Shown one piece after another: positions 43,466 through 55,256 of a DNA stretch of 64,000 nt. Position 1 is the stretch's first letter. Each line of letters starts with the position of its first letter. A program made the translations under genes and the position numbers. The stretch lies in the NCBI GenBank assembly GCA_004352715.1, contig SCFE01000067.1, forward strand, positions 1,699,820-1,763,819. The letters are read 5' to 3'. Under the pieces are notes generated by a model. That model was not told the origin of the DNA and did no database searches. It saw nothing but the letters and a program-made list of their open reading frames with translations. The stretch is from Hofstenia miamia. Its lineage: Eukaryota; Xenacoelomorpha; Acoela.

Positions 43466-44137
43466 CAGGGTGATTCTAAAGTAACATACACATTTATATC
43501 CAGAATAAATTTTTATTCAATACAGGTGACCCGTTAAAGATAGAAGGAAAACATCAACAATGTATTAGCATTTTATGTAAAGTTATGAAATAATGCTACC
43601 AACATCGCGACCATCATTTTCCACACACATCACCAAATGATCATAAAACTACCAAAAACGCATTCTAACTCATCTTCATCAATTGCCAAAATTTAATTTC
43701 CAATTGCGACCTTCAGCTGCTCATTTGTAGTGAGACGATTGCAATACACTTTATCTTTAATTCTTTTGGCTGGTGCAAGGCCTACCAGATCTGGGTAGAT
43801 CAAAGACTTGATGGCATTGTTTGATGGTGCAAATTAATTTTTCCCATATTCATTAAGAAAAGGTCGTTGAACAGCCCTTTAGAATATCCAAGCTTGAAGG
43901 AATGCTCCACAAGAAAAGCACGCTAGTCGGTTGATAATCACGTTATCTGAACAGAATTCACTTGCACAAATAAGTGTGTATATAATTCAAACACAGTAAA
44001 TGTTGGTAGCATTATTACATAACTACATAAAATGCTAATAAATTGTTGATGTATTCCTTCTATCTTTAACGGATCACCTGCATTGAATAAAAATTAATGC
44101 TGGATATAAATGTGTATGTTTCTTTAGAATCACCCTG
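43466..44137 (-). mobile_element. Mariner-type element with ~140-bp inverted repeats
   Basis: The ends read CAGGGTGATTCTAAAG and its inverse (CTTTAGAATCACCCTG), with TA on both sides. The inverted repeats extend about 140 bp (43466-43605 and 44000-44137) with few mismatches. The centre has a minus-strand trace of a Tc1/mariner DDE transposase C-terminus: DKVYCNRLTTNEQLKVAI and, a little later, ECVFGSF, matching the family's K-D-x-V-Y-x-N-x-x-x-T-x-x-E-L-K-x-A-I and VF-x-x-F pattern. The catalytic part is deleted, so this is a non-autonomous derivative. Confidence 0.85.
43680..43800 (-). pseudogene. Mariner transposase C-terminal remnant
   Basis: About 40 residues in one minus-strand frame, including the LKVAIGN segment, with one stop before ILAIDEDELECVF. 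The D, D, D/E catalytic residues are not present. Confidence 0.6.
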
Positions 44138-44139
44138 TA

Positions 44140-45159
44140 TATAAAGATTCGAGAAAAATATAGTAAGTTGTGCAAGTCGAGTATTGGAAATATACCGTGC
44201 CCATTTAGCAGAAAATTTCGTGCTAATGCCGTGTTCGTGGCGACATAAAAATACGTATAGAATATATTTGATATTTTTCTAAGTATATAAATTGATATCA
44301 GCTAAAGCAATAGCATAAAAATTTATTTCAGTTTACTACTTATAGTGTACAAGTATATAATACCGAGTGGTAAGAGCATATATTGATTTCCTAAATCCAT
44401 TAATTTGCATATTGTGTATGATTGAAAATTTATAGATTTGCAGAGCCCATGCTTGAATATTTTTTAAAATTTCGTATAGATATATGCATTTTATCACTCT
44501 TATTATACTGTTCTATATAGATGTTTCAAATCTTATTGTTTTCTGTCTGAAGGGTATTTTGGTAAAAAAATATATAAAATAGAAAAACATGTTTTTTGCT
44601 TAATTCTGAAAAAAACGTTGTTATGCAGCAACCCTGAAAGTATGTGAATTGCAGTAAAATATTAATTTCTACGAGATAGTCTGTATAAATACCACTAAGA
44701 ACTCTAAGGCAAATTATTTAAACGCACTAGTTTTTAATATACTAATTATGACAATTTTGCATTGAATATTTTTTCAGAAAATTGAATGGAAATTTTGGGA
44801 TAAATTTAAGCTTAGATTGATCCAATTTTTTATACAAAAGATGTTCACAATTCTGATCAACTAAAATATCAAAAGTAATTTCATTTCATAATGTACAACT
44901 GTTTAATGAATTATAATCCTGAAGATTCAACTTAATTTAAGTAAAAATAATTTTGTTCTGTTATTGAGTTGCACATGTTAGTATAGAACAATTGAATGAT
45001 GTCGAGATTTAAAAGGAACGGTGAATCATGCTCAATGATTGATATTGAATAAAATAGATTTTAGACAGAATGTTGTGGTAAAAGTACGTGACTTATTTAG
45101 TTTTGGTGATGATCAATATTTTTTAAGTAGAACAAATAATAATTAATTTCACTTTAGCA
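44140..45159. other. AT-rich intergenic DNA
   Basis: No open frame or repeat boundary of note. Confidence 0.5.
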
Positions 45160-45920
45160 AATGAGTGAATTAACTACGAATGAAAGGATTATTCTACGTA
45201 ATGAAAATGAAATAATTCTTCCACATGATCTTATAAAGAATTCAATTCGCTACCTTTCATAATTCCTAGATAATAAATGGATTTAAGTTCGTTATCCCAT
45301 ACTTTAATTATTATAATTTCAAAGCTATTTTGATTAATTGTGTTTCATCGATATTAATCTTGAATTCATTAAACATAACGCAAGATTTTTTTTAAGTCTG
45401 TTCACTCCCTATAGATTTTTTACTGTACTGAGCAAACATTTCAATAAGCATATTGACATACATTTCCAATTAAAATTGCTTCATAAATATTATTGACATA
45501 AAGAGAAAATGATATTGGCCCTAGTACAATGAATGGAAGAACTCCGAAATTTGCTATGAAATAGTCTGAATAAACTCTATCAATGCGTAATCTTTTTTGG
45601 TCACCTAATAATTTAATAACAACGTTAGTAAGTGTTTGCTCAATCTTTAAATTAGTAATTTTGATGCTAAATTATGGAATGAGTGTCCTAGTAAATAGAG
45701 GAATGCAAATGCTACTGATGAATTCTCTCTAAGTTTGACTTAGTTTTGGCTTTTATCGATATTATTCGAAAGTAGTGTTTAAATTCGGCTCAAATTAAAT
45801 TGCTTTTATCAGAATTTGATCGTTATTAATAAAATTATGCATTTGTCCAGCTAGAATTCTTTTAAATAATTTTAAAAACAAAGTTTAATAGGAATAGGGC
45901 CGTAATTATTTGGGTCGTAC
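45160..45920 (-). pseudogene. LINE reverse transcriptase relic
   Basis: Minus-strand traces in shifting frames: FSLYVNNIYEAILIGNVCQYA around 45450-45515 corresponds to the segment between the LGP motif and the Y-A-D-D box of non-LTR RTs, but the box itself is damaged after QYA. Further RT-like pieces follow to the left (KVWDNELKSI). Heavily decayed. Confidence 0.5.
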
Positions 45921-46943
45921 TTTCTACATGTTGACGTATTCCAAATTTTTAAGATTTTTTGTGACTAAACCCGCACAACTTGTTCTCATCAAGCTCAGCT
46001 CCTCTTTTCAGTTGAGGATTGAGTATTGTGGAGAAGAAATGAAATACAATAGAATATATAATAAACATAGTTTTGTTAATAATTTGAATACCATGCATGA
46101 CATATGGGTATAGGATCAATTATGTTCTAATAGGAATGCATTCAATAATTGGTTTTTTAGAATTTCAAATAGATTTATATGTTTATTTCTCTTCATACCT
46201 AGTGTTCATGTAATTATAAAATTTAGAGCTTATGGATGCAACAATGAAATTTAAGTGTTTTTTTGTCCTTGGAAGGATCTCCCAAACCCATTGAAGTGCG
46301 TTGTGCGCTGGGTTAAGAAATTGCAAAGTTTTTAGTTATAAAGATTTTTCTCTGGGCAGTTTATTTTTTAGTATTTTCCAATGCTTATGCTAGAATAGAG
46401 CAAATTATATTTTCATTTAAATACATTATTTAAAATTATTTACTATGTTATTAATATTATTGCTAGGTTTATTTATATTCAATTATTGAAATTGGTCCAT
46501 AAATGCATCTTCTAGAGTTTATATACACTTAATAAATATTTTGGCATAAAATTAATTTGTAATAAATTTATAATTTCAAATTCAATATGTGTTCCATATC
46601 AAATCATGAAAGCGAAGTGAAAGCGAAGTGAAAGGCAAAGCCAAAGCAAAAAAACATCAAAATGATTTCAAAGTTACCGAGAATAGATAGTTTAGTAAAA
46701 TATTTTCTTAACATTACCAGTTATGATATGATAAATTAAAAGATGATTCTCAAAACTAGCCTTTAGTAAGGAGATGCTAAAATCTATAATCAACCAAAAT
46801 GGATTAAATGTGTTAACTTTCATTATAATAATTTTGTTCATATGAAAAAACATTATGGAAAAAACTGACATTGAAGAAATAATAGAGATATTTTGATAAA
46901 CAAAATCTCATCGAAAAGTTTTGTACACAATAACACTTTGTTC

Positions 46944-46948
<5 letters not shown>
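45921..46948. other. AT-rich intergenic DNA
   Basis: Nothing recognised apart from a small purine repeat with GAAAGCGAAGTGAAAGC units near 46607-46645. Confidence 0.5.

Positions 46949-46981
<33 letters not shown>
46949..46981. repeat. TA microsatellite
   Basis: About 16 TA units directly before the LINE fragment at 47036. Confidence 0.85.
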
Positions 46982-46984
<3 letters not shown>

Positions 46985-47035
46985 ATTTAAAGAAATTATG
47001 TATTTCTAATAAAGAAACAATTGCAACTATTTTTG

Positions 47036-47382
47036 TGAAGCTGAGCTGGTGCACCCATGTCGATAATGTATGCAAGAGAGCCGCTTCTAGAATCACTATT
47101 CTAAGATGCCTGAAAACAGCATGTAATGAAGATGACTTATATTCTATATTCAGATGTTGTATCCTGTCAATTTTCGACTATTGCGTGTCACTTTTTGTGG
47201 GAATGACTGAACAAAGTACTAAGAAGATCCCATTTGTGGTATACCATGCTGAACGTGTAATCAACAATAATAATCAAACTGATATTGTTGGACTTTTGCG
47301 GCGGCTGAACCTGGCTTTGGGGCTTGCTCAGAAAGTAGAAAACCCGAATCACTCTCTTCATCACTTACTACCTTGCAAATAA
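47036..47382 (+). pseudogene. LINE ORF2 C-terminal fragment
   Basis: Encodes LSWCTHVDNVCKRAASRI, ILRCLKTACNEDDLYSIFRCC and VVYHAERVI, the C-terminal part of non-LTR ORF2 proteins (L-x-W-x-x-H-(V/I)-x-x-(V/I)-x-x-(K/R)-A...). It differs from the other LINE families in the window, so it is a separate one. RT and endonuclease parts are absent. Confidence 0.7.
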
Positions 47383-47389
47383 CATAGTG

Positions 47390-49500
47390 TAGAAAATACA
47401 GAGAAGGGCTTTATCGGCTTACTCTTATTATAAGACAGTTTTTCCGCAAATCATCTAACACACTATAATTTGTTTTTATGTTATTTCTGTTGATCAATAA
47501 ATAACATACGTTTAAAAAAATGTTCTTCAAGCTCGCTTCATTACAACGAATTGCGAAGCTGAAAGCACTTAAATTTTGAATATGCTCCTCAAAATAATTT
47601 CTACCCACCTCGTTTCGTATTCTGCTGAAGAACCAATTTTATTGTTTATCTAGAAAATCAAAATTTGGAAAAAAATTTTTGACAAGTGGGTGGTTTTCTT
47701 TTACTAATGCAATTTAACGGAAGAGTCCTGAGATAGAAAATTCATAATAATAACAATAATTCATCTCAAATTTTGAAATGAATGTAACTGACCACAAATA
47801 AAGAATAGATACACCCTGTAATTTATTTTAGTGTTTTCAGTGCTAGTCTCAAAAATCTCTATGAGACCCATAGAGTGAGATTTCATCTCCACCCCATCTC
47901 ATCCTACGAGGTTGATGGGGATCTCCATGTGGCCCATGGTCCCTAGCCAACTGGACAAGCCTGCAATTTTAACTTGGATTCTAAAGAAATGTATTATAGG
48001 AAATGTTATTATAGTTACTATCAATAATTTAGAAAACTGTTAATTTTCTAGCAGTATTTATTTAACGAAGTGTAGTAGTGTATAATTTGTGTAGAAGCGC
48101 GTTTACAACGGTAGTTAGGGAAGCAGACTAAACTTTTCACTAGTGTCATAGGACTAGTGGATCTGCACTAACTGCACTTGCAGTAAATTACGTTAAATTA
48201 TTTATCCTTGATTTTGAAAAACTGTAATGGTGGTGTAGCATGTTGATTTGTGTTCTCGCAATGAATGTCCTCTTTCCTAGACTTTCTCTATATCGCAATT
48301 TTAAGGCTGCAACATAAATTTATGAATAATTTCTACTAGAAATAAGATTATAGACCCATTTTTCCATCAAAATTGTATTGGCATGCGTTACTTAATTAGA
48401 ATGACTTTTAAAATCTAAATTCAATATTAAGAAGACGATGTAGAAGTGCAAGTGTCCTATAGCTATACCCCTTTGATGTACCTGAATATAACTTAAGTAA
48501 CTGTGGGCCAGATAGCGCTTATTAGGAAATCGATGGGTTTCCAGCTAATCACTGGTGCTTTTTTCTTTATCGCTTTTTTGAATACTCAAAAAAAGTTTCA
48601 GTAATATGACTTAAATGAAATTCTGTCGAGGCTCTTATTGTTTTGAAAATTTTTTCTTGTTATAATATTTTAGCTAACACATATTATATGTCATACACTT
48701 TGTAAGATATTATTGAAAATTTATGAATGATGAAGTTACTGAAAAGGCTTTACCTTCCTAAAATAATGTAAAAATATTGCATGTGTGTATTCCGAGGTAA
48801 AAACCTAGCAAAAATTTTATATGTCTAGTGCATGCAAACAATGTGCAAATTCGGGATTTTATTTAAAAAAAGTTTTTGTGGCATTTTTGTGACTACCATG
48901 ATCATTTTTTGTATTTTCTCATTTTCAATTTTGAAACATTTTATTGTAGACATTTAATGCATTAAAACAGCATTAGATTTGAATATAACGTAAATGTTTA
49001 TGCTTTTTTGATTCTTTCAATATGAGAATTCCTCATTGGAATCGATATTTTCCTGAACACTCCCTTGACTTTCTCTGCATCCATCAATTGAGCACGATTT
49101 TATTTCTTTTACATGCATTTTAAACATGAATCTGTCTTTAAAATTTTAGTCATTTCATCGCCATCATCAATTGAGTACGACTTTCATTGCTTTGCATGGT
49201 TTTTAAATATAAATTTGTCCTTAAATTTTTGCTTACTGCGTTTTACTAAATAATCATTTTAGCATTAACAGATGAATTTATTGCCATCTAATTAATGTAT
49301 GCGCATTGTTATTAAGAACTGTCATTTTAAAATTTTGGAAAGCATTCCTGAAAACGTTAGCAATCAACGTTAGCAATCATATATTCTTTAATGTACTGTA
49401 ATCTTGCAAGGGTATTACAAGCAGACACCGGATTCATAACTACAATATACATATGTATTATTTTATAATTATAACATTTTAACAAATCAAGAATTTCTAG
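47390..49500. other. AT-rich intergenic DNA upstream of the EF-hand gene
   Basis: Mostly unremarkable. A GC-richer patch around 47850-47960 (CATCTCCACCCCATCTCATCC) has no open frame. No TATA box or other promoter element can be assigned with confidence. Confidence 0.5.
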
Positions 49501-49551
49501 GGAATATAATTTTGCGGTCGTTACATTTAACATCTGTTTGCATTTAACCAG

Positions 49552-49566
49552 ATGGATTTATTCTAA
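49552..49566 (+). promoter_or_regulatory. Four-codon upstream ORF before the EF-hand gene
   Basis: ATG GAT TTA TTC TAA ends one base before the main ATG. It follows directly after TTTAACCAG, which could be a splice acceptor; if used, the mRNA leader would begin at or near this ATG. It could lower translation of the main frame. Confidence 0.3.
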
Positions 49567-49567
49567 A

Positions 49568-50032
49568 ATGGACGTTAATGAACTAAGAGATTTGAAGGAG
49601 TGCTTTGAACAGATAAAGGAAGGCAAATGGAACTGTGATATTCCTCAACTCAATCTTAATGACTTGAAGTTTTTGATGAAGTCGATCCAAAGCAAAACAA
49701 AGATAAACATGCAAAATCTAAAATCAATCATTGAAAATTCCAAGTCGAAGGATGCAGGTTCTTCAATCGAAATGGATTTTCTGGCTATTTGTAATCTACT
49801 CAATAATATATTGAATGACGAATTAGCAAACAAAGATCTACGAAGTGCCTTTAAGTTTCTAGCATCTGAACAAGCTTTGGACAAACAGTCTTTTGACAAC
49901 TGCGCAAAATATTTTAGCGATTACATCTACTTACAAGAAATTAGTGAACTTTTTGATAGTGTCGATTTGGGCAATATTGGCAAAATTTCATATAATTCGT
50001 TTATGAATTGTATTCTTCTGAATAATAATTGA
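49568..50032 (+). CDS. Divergent EF-hand (calmodulin-like) protein
   Basis: An intronless frame of 154 codons, the usual length of calmodulin, centrin or troponin C. The start is the ATG at 49568 (AAAATGG context); an earlier ATG at 49552 opens a four-codon upstream ORF. The last EF-hand is recognisable: LFDSVDLGNIGKISYNSFMN (residues 128-147), with D-x-x-N-x-G-x-I-S-Y-x-x-F spacing, but Ser replaces the usual loop-ending Glu. The N-terminus (ELRDLKECFEQIKEG) resembles the entering helix of a first EF-hand whose loop is lost; the middle is helical and lacks clear loops. Calcium binding is therefore doubtful and the role unknown. A CAG acceptor-like site sits just before 49552. It differs from all TE frames nearby in being long and unbroken. 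Confidence 0.72.
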   Translation: MDVNELRDLKECFEQIKEGKWNCDIPQLNLNDLKFLMKSIQSKTKINMQNLKSIIENSKSKDAGSSIEMDFLAICNLLNNILNDELANKDLRSAFKFLASEQALDKQSFDNCAKYFSDYIYLQEISELFDSVDLGNIGKISYNSFMNCILLNNN

Positions 50033-50359
50033 GAATTCCCATAAATATTTTTATATTTTTGTGTGCATAATGATTTTTTTTAAATATGCTTGGATTGGGG
50101 AAAATTACATTTCGTAATAATACAGGTTTATTATTGTGATATTTAATAACACGTTTAGTTTCCTGCTTAATAGATGGTAATTATTAAAAATTAAATTAGA
50201 CAAAGGAGAATTGCACTCTATCCATAGTTCTAGCAAAATTTTTGAAAGTGTAAATGCATAATTTTTCCCAGGGCATTAGATTGTTAATTCTTATTAAATA
50301 GAGAGGTTTACTGATTTTTATAAAGTTCTTTACTTTAGTGCTAAATTATATAATATAAT

Positions 50360-50365
50360 AATAAA
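50360..50365 (+). terminator. Possible polyadenylation signal of the EF-hand gene
   Basis: AATAAA about 330 bases after the stop codon, the first canonical hexamer I found downstream. In DNA this AT-rich a chance occurrence is likely. Confidence 0.25.
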
Positions 50366-50741
50366 ATAGAAATTAAGTATCCACAAATTGTTTGTCTTGC
50401 AGTTAGAAAATGTCAAAAGATTTCATCAAATCCATCAACACCACTTTGAAAGCGATTATATTTATTGGAAACAGAAGTCCTATAAATATTGAAAATTTAG
50501 TAAATTTGAAAATTTGAATTTATAAAATATTGATTCGATTTTCAAGACTAAATCAGGCAATAAAATGGCTTCAGTATTCAGTTAATAGCTACAGTACGTA
50601 CGAATTAACTTTAAATATCTTAGACAATTATATTTTGTGATAATTTTTATAAACGCTCATAAGTGATTAAATAATGAAGACACTTATAATCTGAAACCAC
50701 CACTGGGTGGAGAATCGTGTCCTTTTTCATTTTCATCTTTA

Positions 50742-50905
50742 TTTGAGGCTAGCGGTTGCTCCCATGAACCTAAGATAAGATAGCTTTATTTTCTTAGCAA
50801 TAGGTATGTGAAGAATTTGAAATATTATGTAAATATGGGATTTTCCAATGAAAAAAAGTTAATATTTTCATTAACATCAATCACATGAAAATCTCTTATC
50901 TCCAA
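50742..50905 (+). repeat. Interspersed repeat family A, copy 3
   Basis: Starts GAGGCTAGCGGTTGCTCCCATG, matching the start of the copy at 30395. Similarity weakens towards the right. Confidence 0.45.
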
Positions 50906-51024
50906 TGTCACCATAATAGGATAGTAATTTTACCAATCGATATGGACAAACTCCAGGATTACAAAATTTAATAAGAGACTGGGAAAAAAATTTTTTGCCC
51001 TGAAAGAGGCATCTTATTTATAAC

Positions 51025-51215
51025 CAAAAGAGAGGTGAAGGCCCGCAAAATTTTTTGAATATATTGAGAAAAGAGCCCTAAAATGCATTTCACGATATTA
51101 GATGTTGAATTTTTCATTCTTTACCAAAAAATTTTTGATTTAGCCAGTCAAAATCACTTTTGAAAACCTGACTGCGGGGGACATTTCACCATGCTCCCCT
51201 TGCGCACAACATTGA
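51025..51215 (+). repeat. Interspersed repeat family B, copy 2
   Basis: Contains AACCAAAAGAGAGGTGAAGG and ATTTCACCATGCTCCCCTTGCG, matching 41140-41325 with many substitutions. Confidence 0.5.
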
Positions 51216-51354
51216 ACGATTTCATTCGAAATCATGTAACAGTAAATTTTTTGATTTTCATTTCAAGTAATCCATAATAAATAGTACTCCTATATATTTA
51301 CTAACCATTTTTTGATGCAATCAATGCTTAATTAATCGGATATTTTTTGATAGG

Positions 51355-51440
51355 TTGTCGAAAGGATACTGATAATTATTGGCCAATTAGCATAACACAC
51401 CCGTTTTCGAAATTATTTTAAGAATTGTGAAGACCAAAAA
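51355..51440 (+). pseudogene. Tiny LINE RT relic
   Basis: About 20 residues reading RKDTDNYWPISITHPFSKLF, the N-Y-R-P-I-S-(I/L)-x-x-x-x-S-K motif that opens the palm of non-LTR RTs. Nothing else of the element is recognisable around it. Confidence 0.55.
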
Positions 51441-53610
51441 TATGAAATTTTACAATAGGGTTTCTAGTGATCCCTAATATAAAACTCAGTTTTTCTGACT
51501 ACCTTAAATTCCTAGATGTCCATGACTAAAATGTAAATTTGTAGAATGGTAAAACAACTATGATTATAAAAAATTATTGTGTTTGGTCCCTAGAGACCTT
51601 ATCGTAGTTAGAAGGTTAATCTAATTATAATTATCATCGGGTACGGACAAGCTATTTCCATTCCAAACTATGTACCTTTTAAATAAGATTCTTTTTAAAA
51701 AAAATTCCTATAAATTACAGATAATGGGTGTGAAAATTGTGTTCAAAAATTTATTTATAAAGTTTTAAAATAGTTTAATAGTAGAAAGGAAATTTACATT
51801 TTCGGGTAATAGACGGGTACAGTGGGTGCGCGAGTAAGAATGTATTTTTGGAGTTGTGGTGCGATTTTCAAAAGTTCTACAGCACTACATTACTATCTAT
51901 GCAAACATATTACAACTTAATCTTCTCAAAGGTGCGAGTGATTTTATGCTTATTATAGCGATTCGAACAGAAACGGATTTATTAGAATATTTCTAGGATA
52001 CATCGGTCGGCTACGTATTTTCTTTGGATATGCTTCTATATCACAGGAAACGGTGTGAATTATAGACTCTTACCGTTTTAGTTCAAACTTAATCGTTCGC
52101 TCTCTATTCGTACACGGCATTCAAACGAAAAATATTCTAGTATACAATTTAACCTATAAGCAGAGTTAGAAATGGTCCCCCTTGCCCGGACTGAGACTAG
52201 TCGAATCGAACATATCAAGCACGGACCAGACCACTTTCTATTTAAGGTATAATAATCTGTACGGTTTGGACCACTTGATGAGTACGAGAAAACGCAACCC
52301 TAAAGCTGTTTTTGCTGTCCAGAAAAAGCAGCATAGGAAATATTCATGTAAATAGTGATTATTAGGGCTATTATTTTTTGACAAAAAATTTAGCATTTTA
52401 GACCAAAAACTGTCTAAAAAAAATTTTTTTACCAATTAATAAAATTTAAAGCGGCCACACTGATTGTTAGGAACCAGAAAAACGTTTTTTGATCAAAGCT
52501 AAAAGTATCTAGTAAGTCTTAAAACGCAAGAATAACAGGTATTTATGTTCATTATGTTCATCTTTCTTGAGACCAACTATTTTTAACTGTTTTACTATTT
52601 CGGAAATTTTCGCCAAATTTATATGTATACAAAATATATGCCGATAATATATATATCATCCAAATTTTTGTAAAGTATTTTACAGGAGTAATATAGTTGA
52701 TAAAACTGTATACAAATGCTTATGTCGTTTTCATGCCAAATGTAGTGATTGTACATTATTACCTTTATATTCGAAGTTGTAAATATCAGTATGTTTATTA
52801 GATGTTTCATTTTGACTTCATAATGTATAATAGAACCATTTTACAATTAAAAAAAGACAACTTCTTACAGTACCTAATTTAACTATTTTAAATGTATTTG
52901 AAAACTATATAGTGACTATTTTCCGGATTTTGCCAATTATTTTCCAATTCCTAACTATTTTTCAGAATTTAACCAATCATGCAACCACAGAAATATTTGG
53001 ATACTATTGAAGGTACATTTGATAAATAACCACTCACATTGATTTTGTATTTGTTAAAATGGAATTAGAACATGACATAAATTCAAATTTTGCTAAGCAT
53101 TTTTACAAAAACTAATTGAATATTTCACCTAAAAATAAAATTTTGACCAAGCTAAACATTTTAGGCATTTTTGATCCTAAAATCATACTAAGTAATTGTG
53201 CAATTCGGTTGTTCATGTCTAGTCAAAATTTGCAATGCGTTTTGATAGCAAAGATTAACAGTAATAAAGAATATATACTATGAATTAATAAGAGCTGTTA
53301 CAAGAAAAAAGATCCTTACATTGTCATTCGCACTTAGCAAACATTCCACATTGCGAACTATATCACAAGTAAATAAAATACAGCGATCCGTTACATGGAG
53401 GAAAAATCCCTTTCACTTTGAGTATGAGGTTTGAAGCGGAATAGTATTTAAAATGACAGAATTATTTGCATATATTACAGACCGGACCAAACTTTAGCGG
53501 AAGCGGTTCGGATTCGACCATTCCAGACTCTGTCTATAAGACATCATGTAAACTTTACATAAAGAAACGTATCTTGAAGAAAAATACTAGACAACATGCA
53601 TTACGAAAAC
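51441..53610. other. AT-rich intergenic DNA
   Basis: About 2 kb without recognisable genes; open frames of 63-65 codons near 52238 and 52619 are not convincing. Confidence 0.5.
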
Positions 53611-53623
53611 TAAAATCCTTAAA

Positions 53624-53651
53624 TGAATAAATAAATAAATAAATAAATAAG
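53624..53651 (-). repeat. (ATTT)n tail of the LINE
   Basis: About six to seven ATTT units at the 3' end of the element, next to AATAAAGCAC. It is only present beside the leftmost copy of the 3' part, which therefore represents the true end. Confidence 0.85.
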
Positions 53652-54675
53652 TGCTTTATTTCCTGTACAACTACAAACTGCATAAGAAATCAGAGCCAAT
53701 GTAGAGATGTAGAAGTAAATAGAAAAGGAATTAATGTAATTCCATGAGATGTAAATAAAAGATTTGCGATACTTTGCCTTGCGAAAAAAATGGCCAGTGT
53801 GAAGGATATTGACAAGGCGTTTTTTGAAGCTTAGAGTGTAAAGGGTGGAGGTTATCACGTCGAATTTTAAATATCAAACGAACAGTGCCTTTTCTGATGG
53901 ACGAGTTGATAGTGCTGAGGATTCACAAACCGTCAAGTTTTAGGATATAACTTCCATGACGGATATAGCGATGAATCCGACGGCGACATTTTACGGTGAT
54001 ATGATAAATCCAGGCAGGAGCGGCGTAAGTAGGTGGGGGTAGTATGTAAGTTTTGAAGATAAACTTTGCAACATTAGTATCGAAAAATCTGACAATGTAT
54101 GAAATAGAGTTGGTGATGTAGCATAGCTTAGACATCACAGTTGACACACGCTTGTCGAAGTTGAGATTCCCATCAATTTCAACGCCTAAATATGTCCAAC
54201 ATTTCACTCGCTCGTGATAGTCACCATGAATATTAAAAGGTTGCTATTCTTAACGCCTCTGTTCATGAATAACATATCTCTTGACTTGGTGGAATTAAGG
54301 GTTAGGTTTAGGTTGTAAAACCGAGGTAAAATAATATCAGAGAGTAAATGTTGAGCGTTTTTATGATCTTGGAAAGGACTAAAACTAGTAATTTCGAACA
54401 TTTCGTATGTGTCGTTCGCGTATTGAGACTCGCAGTACTTTTCTTGTAGGGATAAATTGTGGAGGTTAGGAGACGATTGTAGATCGCTTCGGTAGGCGGT
54501 ATATATGATAAAGAAGTTGGGATAAGGAATCTCCTTGGGGAACGCCAGTCAAAACAGGGATAGCTGAAGATTTTCCGCTGGATGCAATAACTTTCTGTGA
54601 CCAACCAAATAGATACGAGTTTAGCCAGTGTAAAAACCACGAGTCTTCAGGCAGACAGTATTTCTGGATAATGGT
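53652..54675 (-). pseudogene. LINE ORF2 3' part, assembly copy A
   Basis: Carries the RT end and the C-terminal domain (KCWTYLGVEIDGNLNFDKR, then TYAAPAWIYHITVKC). From 53688 to the N at 54676 it shows no difference from 55257-56244 (offset 1569). The active-site box reads YANDT at 54408-54422. Confidence 0.85.
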
Positions 54676-54676
54676 N

Positions 54677-55255
54677 ATGATAAATCCAGGCAGGAGCGGC
54701 GTAAGTAGGTGGGGGTAGTATGTAAGTTTTGAAGATAAACTTTGCAACATTAGTATCGAAAAATCTGACAATGTATGAAATAGAGTTGGTGATGTAGCAT
54801 AGCTTAGACATCACAGTTGACACACGCTTGTCGAAGTTGAGATTCCCATCAATTTCAACGCCTAAATATGTCCAACATTTCACTCGCTCGTGATAGTCAC
54901 CATGAATATTAAAAGGTTGCTATTCTTAACGCCTCTGTTCATGAATAACATATCTCTTGACTTGGTGGAATTAAGGGTTAGGTTTAGGTTGTAAAACCGA
55001 GGTAAAATAATATCAGAGAGTAAATGTTGAGCGTTTTTATGATCTTGGAAAGGACTAAAACTAGTAATTTCGAACATTTCGTATGTGTCGTTCGCGTATT
55101 GAGACTCGCAGTACTTTTCTTGTAGGGATAAATTGTGGAGGTTAGGAGACGATTGTAGATCGCTTCGGTAGGCGGTATATATGATAAAGAAGTTGGGATA
55201 AGGAATCTCCTTGGGGAACGCCAGTCAAAACAGGGATAGCTGAAGATTTTCCGCT
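54677..55255 (-). pseudogene. LINE ORF2 3' part, assembly copy B
   Basis: 579 bases that match 54001-54579 and 55570-56148 with no difference I could see, enclosed by lone Ns at 54676 and 55256. Both edges fall at arbitrary points in the protein, so it is probably a misplaced contig piece. Confidence 0.85.
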
Positions 55256-55256
55256 N

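Noticed and set aside
52265-52295. Hammerhead-like TTGATGAGTACGAGAAA
   Set aside because: The conserved C before TGATGA is T and no stem can form between the two core parts, so it is unlikely to be a ribozyme.
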